DNA of 64,000 bases from Dirofilaria immitis (GCA_024305405.1 JAKNDB010000087.1:8496501-8560500), one strand, 5' to 3'. Positions 51,050-63,357 are shown, counted from the stretch's first letter. The notes: generated by a model from the letters alone, not told the origin. Program-made: numbers and translations.

Positions 51050-51620
51050 ACTACGAATCAAACAATTTTTAACCAGCAGAAAACCGAATTATTTACTGCA
51101 ATATATCATCACAAAAATTATCAACCAGCAGAAAAACTAAATTATTCACTAGCAAGGTTCAATAGAATTCTTAGAACATTAATTTTCGTTAACTGTAGAT
51201 GTAAACATTTAGTAGAAAACTGAATTACTTATTGTCTAGATTATCGATATCAGTTATCAATTAGAAAAAAACCGTTTTATTGACAAGATTAATAATAATC
51301 TTAGAATGTTAAATTTTTTTTGTGTTAAGCAGAAAAACGAATTATCTACTAGTAAGCTCATCAATATCAGTTATAATCAGCAAAAACCGAATTGTCTATC
51401 GACAAGAGCAAAAGTTAAATTACCTACTTACAAAATTCATCAGTATCAAATTATCAATCTCTGCCGGTAAGGGTTATCGATATTCTCAGGACTAATTTTT
51501 ATTAATTATGAATGCAATTATCAATCGGAAAAAAATCAAACTATCATCTACTGGAAAAACTGATCATCAGAGTGATCAATCGGCAGAAAACCAAATTATC
51601 TACAAAATTTTTCAATGCTA
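51050..51620. repeat. Degenerate tandem repeat, about 70-80 bp period
   Basis: Variants of the phrase CAGCAGAAAACCGAATTAT followed by CTACTAGCAAG-like and ATCAATATCAGTTATCA-like segments recur at least six times through the interval (for example near 51074, 51126, 51210, 51342, 51382 and 51570). Copies differ by many substitutions and indels. Looks like an old satellite-type array. Confidence 0.6.
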
Positions 51621-51794
51621 TGGAAATTGAAATAAACAAATACCATATCCCAATTCGGTCAATCGGTCGGTCGATCGGCAGATCATAGCAATTCCCGGGT
51701 ATTGGCATTAAACTCCTCTGAAATGTGTATGTTCGACTGAAATGAAAAGGGAAATAGAGCTGGCTGATATATAACTACGTCTTTCCAGTCATCT

Positions 51795-52215
51795 CTGTAT
51801 ATATGTTTATGTATGTGAATGTATGTGTATACGGGTGTACGATTTATTGTTCTAGGGTGTATGTGTATGTATGTATTTGTATATATGTGTGTATGTTTTG
51901 TTATTCTAAAGTATACATATATGTATGTATGTGTGTGTGTATGTATGTGTGTGTGCACCAGACTGTTCATTGTTAAGTTGTGTCTGTCTGTTTCTGTGTA
52001 TTATATGTATATACATATATATATGTATGTAGGTATACGTCTTATGTTTTAAGCTATATATGTGTGTGTGTGTGTTACTCTGCATATCGCTATGTTGTGT
52101 CTGTTTTTGTGTATATGTGTGTGTATGTGTGTGTGTATATGTGTGTGTGTGTATGTGTGTGTGTACGCGTGTGTGTGTGTATGTGTGTGTGTGTGTGTGT
52201 ATGCGTGTGTGAGTA
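51795..52215. repeat. Long TG/TA-rich microsatellite tract
   Basis: About 420 bp dominated by TG, TATG and TGTA units, interrupted at intervals by unique sequence, ending in dense TG runs with GCG interruptions. Alternating purine-pyrimidine tracts of this kind can adopt left-handed DNA. Overlapping open frames full of Cys/Val/Tyr or His/Thr are artefacts of the repeat. Confidence 0.9.
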
Positions 52216-52389
52216 TATGCGTGTTTTGTCTCTTTGTCTATTCGATGCAATGTTTTTAAAGGCATTACATTAAAAAAGAATTTTTAAAAGCCTATTTATT
52301 TTGGAAGTTTTTTCCTAATCCACCAATTCCTTATTCTCATTCACATCCAATAGACTTTATCAGTGCTAAGCAAAATAGCCTAGTAAGCC

Positions 52390-52390
<1 letters not shown>

Positions 52391-52427
<37 letters not shown>
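52391..52427. repeat. TA dinucleotide microsatellite
   Basis: An uninterrupted TA run of about 36 bp, between the TG tract and the degenerate array downstream. Confidence 0.95.
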
Positions 52428-52430
<3 letters not shown>

Positions 52431-52479
52431 TGATTTATTATTAATTTCACTTTTTAAATCTTATCAATTTTCGATACTA

Positions 52480-53310
52480 ATTTAGAGATATAGAGATAAT
52501 GGAGATAAATGGAACAAGATGAATACTTGGAAGAATATAGTTCCGAAATATTGGAGTTTTGAAGTACAGATTATTTCCGAAATGAGCGACTAATAATTCG
52601 AGATGTCTTATTGCCAATATAGAATGATGAATACAAACTGAATTAGAATATCAGGATTTTGAAATTTAACAATTCCGAGATGAATGATTAATAATTCGAG
52701 ATATCCTATGCTAATATAAAACGAAAATGGAGCAAGAAAAATACTTAGAACATATAATTCTGGAACTATTAATTGAAGGTATTCTATTGCGACATGAAAT
52801 TCTTATGAAATGTTATATTTTTGGAATGCCAGAATTTTGAAATAATAATATGGCATTCAATCTTTCCAAAATGGGCGACTAATTATTCGAGATGTTGTAC
52901 CGCCAAAATAAAACTGTGAAGACAAAACGAACTTGATGAAGAATGTTGGAATAATATATTTCGAAGCATAAAAATCTTGAAATCCATTAATTCCCGAAAT
53001 CAGATTAATAATTCAGAATGTCCCATTGTCAGTATAAAATTACAATGGTAAAAAGAAACGAGAAGAATACTGGAATATATTACCGGAATTTTTAAAATCT
53101 TGGAATAATTCCCGAAAAAAATAAATAACTAATGATTGGAATATTAATATTACTAAACTTGATGGATAGAGTATGCAGCCCATGATCTAGTACGAGAATA
53201 AGAAAAATCTCGGAATGATATATTTTCGAATATTAAAATCTTGAAATGCAGTAATTTTCGAAGTAAGTAATAATTTCCGATGTCATTATCATTTATTCGA
53301 GATGTCACTA
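52480..53310. repeat. Degenerate tandem array with a conserved core phrase
   Basis: At least six diverged units share a core like TTCCGAAATGAGCGACTAAT followed by AATTCGAGATGTC and then a CAATATAAAA-type segment. Cores occur near 52575, 52674, 52865, 52993, 53112 and 53254, so spacing is uneven (roughly 100-190 bp). A second shared phrase is GGAACAAGATGAATACTTGG in several variants. Not coding. Probably an ancient satellite or decayed repeat family. Confidence 0.7.
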
Positions 53311-55300
53311 TCACTAATTATGCAATACTACAATACATTGCGGAACGATTCCAATAATTAAAAATTATTATAAATTATTGAGAAAGAAATCTCTAACAAA
53401 ACTGATAAACAAAAATATTTATTAGTTAGATTTAAGAAATCTTTAAAAATATATTTTATATAATAATAATCAAATTATATGTCCATCATATGGATAATAA
53501 TAATTTATCTTATTAACTGTTATCATAACTCCTTGCTTATTTAATTATTTACTAAATTTAATTATTTACTAATTCATTTATGTATATTTGTTTACTGGAC
53601 TAATACCATCGAGATTGGTCATTCCAACATCGCTTTAAATCCAATTCCCTCGTAACAACAATATTCACACATTTGGCCCATTGATGAAAAATGCCGATCA
53701 TTATTGAATTGCATATACGTCCAATTAATTTACTGTTCAAATTATAAGTGATTGTTTACATTTTCAACATCGCACTAATTACTTGTTTATTTATTTTACC
53801 TACAAAAAAAAAAGATATATAACTTATGTATTAATGATAAATGTCATTTTGGCGTTAAACAACAGAGGCAAAAGCGCCTTGCTTCCTAATACTTCTCATC
53901 AAACATTTTATATAGCAAAGATTATTCTCAACAATGCTTATAATGTAAAAATATTTCGATAATAATGTGACAGGATTTGTTTATTCTTTATGACCAAACA
54001 TATACTTGTATAAAATTGTCAAAGATTTTTTCTCGAGAGATCAATGGTCGTTATTAGTTTCTAATTACTTTGCTTTTACTCTTTTGATTTTTTCTATCAT
54101 TCTCCAGGAATTCCTGAATATTTCATATGCAAACAAAATATCTTGAATATAAAATCACTTATCACATTCTTCTAGAAATATAAGAATATCGAAGATTTTT
54201 TCTGCAATTAATTTAATCTAAAAGTTTAAATTCATAATCTCATTGTCATTGATAATATTTAAAATAAATTTTATCCTTTTGTTAGTCAGAACTGGATTAT
54301 ATTAATTTGCAGGAATCAAAAATCAAATCAACATGAATCTACGATGATAGATGAAATTTGAGATTACTTTCCTAATTATCGCAATTAAAACATAATAAAA
54401 TAGCTAATATAATGTAATTTGGTGCACTCGTACAAATCTAACCTATGAGCTGTCGTTAAAGCAACTGAAAAATTGATTAATAGCGAAATTGGAATAGAAT
54501 CGAAAATTAAATTTTTGGAATTGAAATATTAAAAATGGGCAGAAAGAACTATGCAACAAACTATACAAATACTCCAAATTATTTTTCTGCAAAAGTAAAT
54601 TCGAATGACTTCAAAATACCTATTTCCCTATATAATAAGCAAATCTTAAACTAATTTTACAATTGCTGCAATCACAAAAAGTTATGAAAATAACGAAATT
54701 TTAGGGATAAATAGAATGATAGACAGCAGTATAAGATGATGGATTTTATCCTGAGAATTTTTACAGGAATATTTCGAGGTTGAAAAAGTTTTGTTGATTG
54801 ATCCTTATTAGAAAACCTTGAAAGTTGAGATTCTAAATATTTATTAAAACTATCGGATAATCTTGGACAAAATGCTTGAAAAAATATATTCTTAAGTTAC
54901 GAGCATTTATTAATTCGATATTTTTAAGATACTGAGTACTTAGCCTATTCTTCAAAATTTTGCTTTTCATGATTATGCAGAATGAAAAAGAATGCTGGAA
55001 AAATAATTGTCAAGAATCAAAATTTATGCTATTGCTAGTGATAATATTTGAGATAATGAGTTATGATTCAAAATTAATTAAATCTAAACACTCACTGATT
55101 AATAATCAGTTAGAGAGGAATCTATTCACAAAATGATATCCTAAATTTCAGTAATTTTATCTTCAATTTCAACATAGCAAGAATCAGTTGAAAAATTAAT
55201 TATTGCGAAATTAAATATTATTTTGAAATAAAAAGATGAAAGAAATCGATAATAATATGATTTGTCGCATCATATGCAATTGATGTAAATAAAATCTGAT
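53311..55300. other. A+T-rich spacer, nothing recognised
   Basis: No coding family or ordered repeat was seen on either strand in this interval. Confidence 0.5.
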
Positions 55301-55315
55301 GATTGAGTATATTGT

Positions 55316-55460
55316 TATTGATAGCAGTAATGGAAATAATAGCAGTAATGGCAGTAGCTACAGCGATAATAATAATTATAATCGTAATAATAGTGATGGT
55401 AATAATAATGATAATTAAGAAATAATAACGGTAGCATTAACAATAATTATAATAATATTA
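55316..55460. repeat. Imperfect AAT/AGT trinucleotide tract
   Basis: A stretch of degenerate three-base units (GTAATGGCAGTAGC, AATAATAATTATAATCG, GTAATAATAATGATAAT) without a constant phase. Confidence 0.7.
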
Positions 55461-55789
55461 GTTGCTTTTAGAAGTGTTTACTAGGAAAGAAGAAGTGATA
55501 GAGTCTCTTCCTTGCCATCATTGCTATTTTTAATAACTGCAAAAAGAAAAAACTGTGAAAATTTCTGATTTTATCAATTCATTATGCTTTCAATGGAATT
55601 TCTTACCAGTGACGGATTGTATATGACAGACAAAAATTAAAAATATTTTAAAATTTATTGATCAAACTTTTTTACAGGAGATAACAAACTGCTATGAATT
55701 CTTTAAGTTAGACTATACAAACTGCTCGATAGCTTCAATTTCTGATAAATTTAATTTTTTTCGCTTGAAAATTATAAATTATTGTTTGA

Positions 55790-56100
55790 AATATATATTA
55801 TAGTATGCGGAATTCTTTACAAAATCAATGCAAAATTTTCTCAAAATTTTGGAAAATTTAAAAAACACTTTTTCAGAGAAAAATTTTTTAGATATAAAAT
55901 TCTTCCGGAACTGTCATAAAATTTTCTTAATTATCGAGAAAACTTTTAAAATATTTTCTTTTTAGAAGCAAAATGTTGATTTTTAATTTTGGAAAAATTT
56001 TAGTAACATTCTTCTTTCTAAATGTAAAATTCTTTTAAAATTGTCGAAATTTCTTAAAAATTTGAAAAACTTTTTCGAAATATTTTCTTTTTACCGCTTA
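55790..56100. repeat. Diverged repeat of about 110 bp
   Basis: Two to three diverged copies share AAAATTCTT, then an AACTGTC or AATTGTC segment, AAATTTTCTTAA-like and AAAATATTTTCTTTTTA segments (ends near 55964 and 56095). Low-complexity DNA makes the exact boundaries unsure. Confidence 0.45.
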
Positions 56101-56169
56101 TCTTGAAATTGAAGCCATATGCATTTAAAAATTTGATACAATAAAGTAAAAAAAAGTTAGTTAAAAAAT

Positions 56170-56434
56170 TTAAACAACTGCAGGAGTTGTAACAGTTGTT
56201 GGTATGATATAATTTGGAATGGTTTTATTGGCTGTATCGATGACGGTGCCTTCTTCTTGAGCGATCATTGAATTGAATCCAGAAATAGATGCTTCGATAG
56301 ATGACGACAATAACGACGATGATCGTAGAAAGACAGCTCTTGAATTCTCGATTAGTTTTCTCTTACTCCTCCTCTCGAACATACAACTTCATTGGATGTT
56401 TCCTCTTCAGTTTCATAATTTGGTGTAATTTCAT
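56170..56434 (-). CDS. Candidate 3' terminal exon, unrecognised
   Basis: On the minus strand a long T tract plus AG (acceptor) at 56437-56435 is followed by an acidic stretch (DEITPNYETEEETSNEVV) that stops at 56352. If one base is missing in the A4 run (plus 56356-56359) the reading joins, in the correct direction of shift, to a second open frame with ENSRAVFLRSSSLLSSSIEA and a Thr/Pro/Val-rich tail ending at 56170. The same kind of base loss occurs elsewhere in the window. No family recognised. An upstream exon candidate on this strand is 59606-59651. Confidence 0.4.
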
Positions 56435-57652
56435 CTAAAAAAAAAAAATTGCCATCAATATCGATTAAATCACTAATTTTTTTCCAATGGATATAATAAA
56501 GTTCAAAAATATTTTTTAACGATTTATTGCTCATCAAATGACCTTTCTGAATGATAATTACCATAAATTTTTAAATTAATAAATTTATTTTACAAAATTT
56601 GAGAATAAAAATACGAAGTAAGGAATAATTGAATAGTTGAAAAAATAAATGATGAAAAATTTCTTTTATTTCATTTTACTCAATTTTTTTTCAAAAATAA
56701 TTTTGAAATAGTGATTTATGATCTCATTTTGAAATAATAAAATATTGACAAATCATTAAAAAGTATTTCTAAATATTTAAATAATACAGACATCGTTATG
56801 CATTCAACAGAATTTGAAAATTAAATTTTCCAAAAAATTAATTCATTGAATTAAACTGATATTAATAAAAGTAAAATGTTTGATTGAAATTAGGTCTTCT
56901 ATTATAAAAATGAAGTTGAAACATATAATTATTTCTGAATCTGATCAAGTGAAATAATGTATCGATAAAAATAACAGACGAGTAATTAAGTTAGTTTATG
57001 ATTCAGCAACGATTAGATAATAAACATTCCAGGAAGTCATTTTGACTGACTGAAAAGATATTTATTACATTTTATACTTGAATCTGATTATTAGCTCGGA
57101 AGAAATTTTGAATTCCTAAATGAGTAAAATGATATTTTCTTTTCAGTGTAATAAAATGAAGCATAAATTCAGTTTTTTTTTTACCTTTCAGGGTAATAAA
57201 ATGGAAAAGAATAAATTTCATTTCCTAAATGGCTACAGATATGAAAGTAAAAATTTTTTAAATGCTTCCTGTTTACCTTGCAAACTCTCTAGTCGTCATT
57301 AATTAAAAATATATACAACACCAGAAGAAAAATTTTTGAAAATAGGAAAAAATAAAAATCGTAAATGGCAGAAATATATGGAAAGGAAAAGTAATACCAT
57401 ATATTATTATATTGTATAAAATTATATTTTCTCAAGAAACTCTTTCCTTTTTGATAATTGAAATTAAAAAAATTTTTTTCAATTTGGAGAAATCAATTAT
57501 TACTTGCGTAAATTTAGTCTCAAATTTCGACTGATTACTTTGGCAAATTTAATTATCTTCAAAATTTACAACTAATTCTTAAAGGCAAAAGGAACAGAAT
57601 GCTAAAAGCAAGATCTTGAAAAAGAACAACAGAATTGCAAAATTTTTTTCAG

Positions 57653-57717
57653 ATGCTCTTTCAAATGATATTGGAATGAAAGCCAGTGAGAAAAACCGAA
57701 GCGATTCTGATGTTCCA
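57653..57717 (+). CDS. Candidate small exon, unrecognised
   Basis: It lies between a strong acceptor (TTTTTTTCAG) and a donor-like CCA|GTACGA. One frame encodes about 21 residues, SNDIGMKASEKNRSDSDVP, of protein-like polar composition. It might belong with candidate plus-strand exons at 63222 and 63500, but the distance is large. Confidence 0.25.
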
Positions 57718-58093
57718 GTACGATTTTACTGCAAATTAATTTAAATTAATTAAATATGTTATTAAGAAGGGCACTATTTTCAATTAGCGATTATTTATTA
57801 TAATTTTAATAGCTTCTTATGATCTTAGATTCCAATATTACGATTGATAATGGTAAATTTCTTTTTGATAATATTATAAATTTTGCAGTAGTTATACAAC
57901 TTAGTTCTTATCATATTATTTCTATACTATCCTGAATTAACAACTTCCGGAAGTATCAATCTAATCTAATCCATTCTATCCTTTAAATTATTGAATTCTC
58001 ATTTGCACTAACATACCATAGAATCTCTTAATTATAATTCATTGCATGATATTGGAAATTGCATTTACTTTTCAAGAGAATATTGGCTACCTC

Positions 58094-58156
58094 ATTTTAA
58101 CTTACAATACATATGTGTGTGCTATTTTAACTTACAGTACATATGTGTGTGCTATT
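58094..58156. repeat. 30-bp tandem duplication
   Basis: A unit starting TTTTAACTTACAATACATAT is present twice in tandem with one difference. Confidence 0.85.
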
Positions 58157-58294
58157 TTAGGAAATGAAGCATACTTGAAAGCGGAACTTTTAAACAGAAG
58201 TAAAATAGAAGGAAATAGAAAAAGAGAGAAAGGGAGAGATAGAGAGAGAAAGAAAAGGATAAAGATGAAAGGATTGCTTTTAAGAGATTGATGA

Positions 58295-58314
58295 AACACA
58301 CACACACACATACA

Positions 58315-58365
<51 letters not shown>
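58295..58365. repeat. CA dinucleotide microsatellite
   Basis: About 70 bp of CA repeats with two T interruptions near 58311 and 58321. A preceding purine-rich AGAGAGAAAG tract (58200-58260) gives shadow open frames on both strands. Confidence 0.95.
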
Positions 58366-58367
<2 letters not shown>

Positions 58368-59605
58368 CAAGCACTTATTAGGTAAGTAATGTTGATATGT
58401 AAGCCAAATTAAAAATTCGTTAAGTAATCTGAAATTTTTACAAAATGGCTTCATTTGTAGTATTTAGAAATGAAATATTATTGAATTATTCACTCGAGAG
58501 GCATACGCCATATAGTATTATGCAAAATGGAAGGAAGTTAAATCTGAATTTCACAATTTGGATAAAATAAATTGCTCTCTTTCTCTCTTTCTCTCTCTCC
58601 TCCACCTTCCCCTTCCCCACTTCAAGATGATATGCATTTCTCATCTAGCCTGTTGTATCCAGGGAAGGATTAATTTCAGGATATGTTCTAGAGTACCATT
58701 AAAATACCAAATACATACTGTTCTACAGTATCAGAAGTAACATTATCATAGGATTCGATGCATTAATAAAAAGTCTGAAAGCAAAATCTGATTTCCAGGA
58801 TAACCAAAATGTGTGCCTCTCATTTCATTAAATTATAAAGAATAATAAAATTATCACTTGAAATAATATGTATTTTTTTCACCTAGATTACTATATGTAA
58901 AGATTAATTATGGATAGAAGATAAATTTTGCCGTTTTACTCATGAGTATATTAGTGATTCGTTTCTTTCGTTTCTTTTCGAAGAAAATAATGATCATTTC
59001 AAAATTTTTTTCTAATTTTTTACAGTTACTAACTCATATTTATAGGGAAATAATTCATATGGGTTGAGCTTAGTGGATTTTTTAGACTTAAAGCAGATAG
59101 ATAGAAAAGAGATGATTGAATGTTATTCTGTTAAAAAAGTTGAAATTTAAAAGAGATACTTGAAAAAAAGATTGGATGAAAAGAAAAGAGAATAAAATTA
59201 CGATATCGAGTGAGAAATGAATGGAAATTTCTGCTTTGTCTTGCAATTCAGCAACAAATCGAATTAATTCAACAAAAATTCTTTTTTCACCTTAAAAAGC
59301 ATGACAATATCAAATAATCATCAAAGACGAAGAAAAAAATTTTTTAATTTTAAACTGAAAAAATTAAAAATGGAAGAGAAAGACTTAAAACTAATTGTTT
59401 AAAAGTTTTTGATAAAAAATTTTTATAATTTTCAGTGAAAATTGAAAAAATATTTGAAATTATTAACGGATTATTTCAAAAATTTTCAAAAAAAATTCTG
59501 AATAGCATTCAATCATCAGAATAATGCATTATAAATGAATTTTGCAGTGCACAAAAAAGATCGATTTTAATCAGAATTTTAAATCTATTGCTGTTTTCTT
59601 TCTAC

Positions 59606-59651
59606 CTTTCCTCGATCAGGAGCCAACCTGAACCTGTCTTATTCAATTGAT
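59606..59651 (-). CDS. Candidate small exon, unrecognised
   Basis: On the minus strand, a good acceptor (TTTTTATCAG) and a donor (AAAG|GTAGAA) bracket 46 bases encoding QLNKTGSGWLLIEER-like sequence. Composition is ordinary protein. It may belong with the candidate terminal exon at 56170-56434, but no in-phase joining exon was found between them. Confidence 0.3.
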
Positions 59652-60234
59652 CTGATAAAAATATAGAATAATTATCTTGTTTGTTATAATTAATTGAATC
59701 GATTTCAATCCATTTCAATCCAAAGTTTAATACAATCAAAAAGTATAGGAAGAGAAGTACCAAAATATAATACAAATATTTAACTTTCATCGAATTAATC
59801 ATTCAAAAACTAATAGGGTGATGAATAGAGGATGAGAAAAAATTTATATCTATGGAAATGAAATATTAAAGACTTCGAATAGAAAAGAAGAAATGTAGTA
59901 GAATAAATAATAGCTACCAAAAAATTTAATTATCAGTTGATAAAAAAATAATAAATTTTGATTAATACTGAATTTCTTTATTGTCAATTTTAGGAAAATG
60001 ATCATTGACCTTCAATCTATAATCTTAGAAATGAGTAAAAACTGCATCAAATAATGATAGTAATCTGAATTTTAAGTGCATTAAAAGGAAATAAGACAAT
60101 TCAATCCTTCCAAAGAAAAGGATAAAGCTATAGAATGAAGACCCATCTGGTGATATGTGATGAATCAAATGGGCCTTTTTTCCTTTTTGACAATGAAAAT
60201 AATTTATGATTGATTGATGAATAAAGGAAGGATA

Positions 60235-60345
60235 GATGTATGGATGGATGGATGGATGGATGGATGGATGGATGGATGGATGATGGATGGATGGATGGAT
60301 GGATGGATGGATGGATGGATGGATAGATGGATGGGATGGATGGAT
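60235..60345. repeat. GGAT tetranucleotide microsatellite
   Basis: More than twenty GGAT units with a few interruptions (a lost G near 60280, GATA near 60323 and an extra G near 60334). The Ser/Ile/His/Pro-rich open frame on the minus strand is an artefact. Confidence 0.95.
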
Positions 60346-61259
60346 GAATGAAGAACGGTCGCGTACATCGTCAAATGAAATATCAAAAACTAAAAACGAT
60401 TTTTACTTTTTTACCCAAACAAACAGACTATCTCTCAGTGATTATAAGCTGTGAACATTTTTTCATATTTCGATAGATTTTATTGATTGATCTTTGATGA
60501 GGAAATGTTTCTTATTTATTATATCCGTTTTCGAATAATTAACCTTCCATCTTTTAAAGGGCAATTTTCAAAGAGTGAAATGTAAGGGAATGAAATGGGA
60601 CAAAGTTTTATTCAATTTTGAAATGATATCCTTAGTACATCTGCATCGCTTCCTTAATTTTATTAAATTGAATTTGATATGTCACAGCTTGTCACATCTT
60701 ATATATTACCTTTCCTTCCAGTTAACCTTCAAAAGGATTATAGTGAGGTTAAATTTTTGTTTTGTTGCTATTATCGCAGAAATGGGAAAATATCTTGCAT
60801 ATCGTAATGATTATTCACACATTCAACCGAATTTAGTCTTTTAATGCATTCAAAATTAAAAAATAAGAAGGATTGAAACGAAATTCTATCGTAAATTTTT
60901 GTTGTTGTTATGTAGACAAACGATTTATATTATTGAAATATCAAAATGTTGAAAAACAAAAAAAAAAACCACTTAATTAATCTCATTTTGGGAATATGAA
61001 GTGCTTAGAAAATAGCTTTAACAATTAAACTATTAATTTTAAACAAATGATATCATAACTATAGTCTCAATTCTTTTACTACTTTAGTAAATTTCATAAA
61101 AGCAATTTTTTTAAAAAAACCTTAAAAATCAATCAGTAAATTCATTTTTGAATAATACATATTTTTAAAGCTCATAAGATTTTTTCTGTTACTTTATTCC
61201 GAATTTCAGTGATAACATTAGCTATTAAAAATTTGAAAATTTTGTTGCATTAATAATTT

Positions 61260-61499
61260 TTAGCTTCCCAAAATGAGAAGGATGTTGTCATCAAGATGAG
61301 CAGCTTCTCCGTTTGGCACCAATAAATAATAAGTGACGCAATATCGGATATATTTTGAAAGGAGTTGATGAATATTCGCTTCTATATTGCAATTAAATTG
61401 CAATAAATCATTATGAATATCAAATAAACATGGTAACAGTAAATGAGATGATTTTGTTACGATAGCAACATTTGCATGACAGTTACTTAATAAACTCAT
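61260..61499 (-). CDS. Open frame of 79 codons, unrecognised
   Basis: The minus-strand frame has protein-like composition: HANVAIVTKSSHLLLPCLF, then KYIRYCVTYYLLVPNGEA and AHLDDNILLILGS before the stop. An in-frame stop lies just upstream of its ATG, and no good acceptor was found inside. It could be a small single-exon gene or part of a decayed one. No family recognised. Confidence 0.33.
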   Translation of the reverse strand: MSLLSNCHANVAIVTKSSHLLLPCLFDIHNDLLQFNCNIEANIHQLLSKYIRYCVTYYLLVPNGEAAHLDDNILLILGS

Positions 61500-61599
61500 T
61501 TGAAATTATAATTTCCCGCATGATTTAGTAAATTCCTTTAATAATTTTACAAACGATGGATAGATAGATAGATAGATGGATTAAAATAGAAATTATTAA

Positions 61600-61960
61600 T
61601 TGAAATTTCTAACCATTATAAAAAGAATTCAAATTTTTCCGAAACTTTCGAACAATATATTTGGAACTGCATTAAATCATAAAACAGAGTTTGAAAATCG
61701 GTTATTTAATCCTTTTGATTTTTAGATTACTCTTTATGAAATTTTTTTTAGAAATTTCTAACCCTTATGGAAAAAAATCCTAAATTTTTAAATAAATTTC
61801 GAACAATGTGTATATGAAATCGAATTTAGCAGCAAGGATGTATAAATCGGTCGGAAGAATTCAAATTTTTTAAAAGTTTCGGATAATAATATATTTGGAA
61901 TTGAATCCAATCGTAAACACGAATTTATAAATCGGTTAATTATAGATTGTTCCTTCCATC
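61600..61960. repeat. Three diverged copies of a ~120-bp unit, next to a GATA tract
   Basis: Units start near 61600, 61753 and 61855 and share GAAATTTCTAACC-like (first two), AGAATTCAAATTTTT-like, AAATTTCGAACAA-like, ATATTTGGAACTG-like and AAATCGGTTA-like segments. A short GATA run sits at 61558-61577. Confidence 0.6.
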
Positions 61961-62590
61961 TGACCTAAAACTTTATAATTTTATGACTTTTCATATTTCT
62001 TTACGATAATTTATATATAAGCTAAAATCGAGGCATCACTATAAAATGAAATTCCCAACTTCATAAATGTTGGATGCTTATGGTCAGTACTTTTTAGCTA
62101 ATTTATAGACAAGACTAAATGATTAAGCGTATGCTATTTGTGAAGCTGGGCTCAGATGGTTATTTTCTCGAAAGACACATATGAAATCAATTAGTCGTTA
62201 GTTTCCTATTCCAAAAACTCATGATACGCATAAAAGTCAGGAAATGCCCTATCGTTGTTAATGTAATTGAAAAAATTTGTGCATTTCAGAACCGGATGGA
62301 AGTCATATTAAATATTTCAATGAATTGATTGTATATCTAATTAGAAAGAATAAAATGATACGAATGTTAAATGAGAAATAAATGAAAAAATTTTTTCTTA
62401 TTCTCATGAGATATCACTATAAGTATTGTTATTATTTCGATGTTTATTTTTATTTTTATTTTTATTTTTTGAAATCTTGGAAGATTTGACGAAAATATCG
62501 AAAATGGATAACTAAAATGAGTTTGTCAAGTCAAAAATATATGAGGAAAAGAACAGAAATATGGTAAAATGATCTGATTGATGATGAATA

Positions 62591-62650
62591 ATCTATCGCT
62601 TTCTCGTTTAACTCAAATCTATCTATCGCTTTCTCGTTTAACTCAAATCT
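62591..62650. repeat. Perfect 30-bp tandem duplication
   Basis: A unit starting ATCTATCGCTTTCTCGTTTA occurs twice in tandem with no mismatch. Confidence 0.95.
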
Positions 62651-63221
62651 ATCTCTATTCTCTTCGATTTCAGAATAATAATTATTTTTATATCAAACAA
62701 AGAATGCGCTAATTTGAATTTGCAAATGCATTTTCTCTCAAAAATTGCAAATGAACTAGATAAATATTTTTCGATAGTTAAGGAATCTGATCTGTTCTAT
62801 TTTTATGTATTTAAGTTATTGATATATATATATATATATGATTGTCCTTCCCGATTTCATAATGATTGCGTAATTCTTTTCAATAACGATATTTTATTCC
62901 GATAAGACTTTTGTCATGATTAAATGTTAACAGTGATATTTAATTATGATAATAGCATTTCATCAAACTTTTACTGCATTAGATCGATTATTATTATCAC
63001 TAACATTATTTCATTATCATTTTTTATTTAAAAATAGAACAGATCAGATTCCGTAACTATCGAAAAATATTTATCTGTATGGAATATGAAATAACTATGC
63101 CTTAATAATACCGCATTTTAGAGATTATCAGTGATTATTACTTTCATCACTTTATCATTTAGCATTTATCGTTATTATTACGATAATTAATTCTTCTATC
63201 ATTTACTTTGTTTCTCTTTAG

Positions 63222-63357
63222 TGGAATTGTTTTTAGAAGCCAAGCGAAACATGACAAACGAAGAACGCAACAAAAGGAAGCAAATCGATCGACCAAAGAG
63301 AAGAAGTTTAAGAAAAGGCCAGGTCAAAAAAAAAATGAGAAAAGAATGGGATAAATG
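63222..63357 (+). CDS. Candidate exon, Lys/Arg-rich, unrecognised
   Basis: After a good acceptor (TTTCTCTTTAG) two frames stay open for about 45 codons; the more protein-like one reads LFLEAKRNMTNEERNKRKQ followed by a run rich in Lys and Arg. Basic composition is expected by chance in such A-rich DNA, so support is modest. It may join the candidate terminal exon at 63500. Confidence 0.27.

Noticed and set aside
51683..52273. Open frames of 65-119 codons rich in Cys/Val/Tyr or His/Thr on both strands
   Set aside because: They are translations of the TG/TA microsatellite, which stays open in several frames by its composition.
58132..58454. Minus-strand frames with runs of Cys-Val
   Set aside because: Produced by the CA microsatellite and the neighbouring purine tract.
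60204..60386. Minus-strand frame of repeated Ile-His-Pro-Ser
   Set aside because: Produced by the GGAT tetranucleotide repeat.
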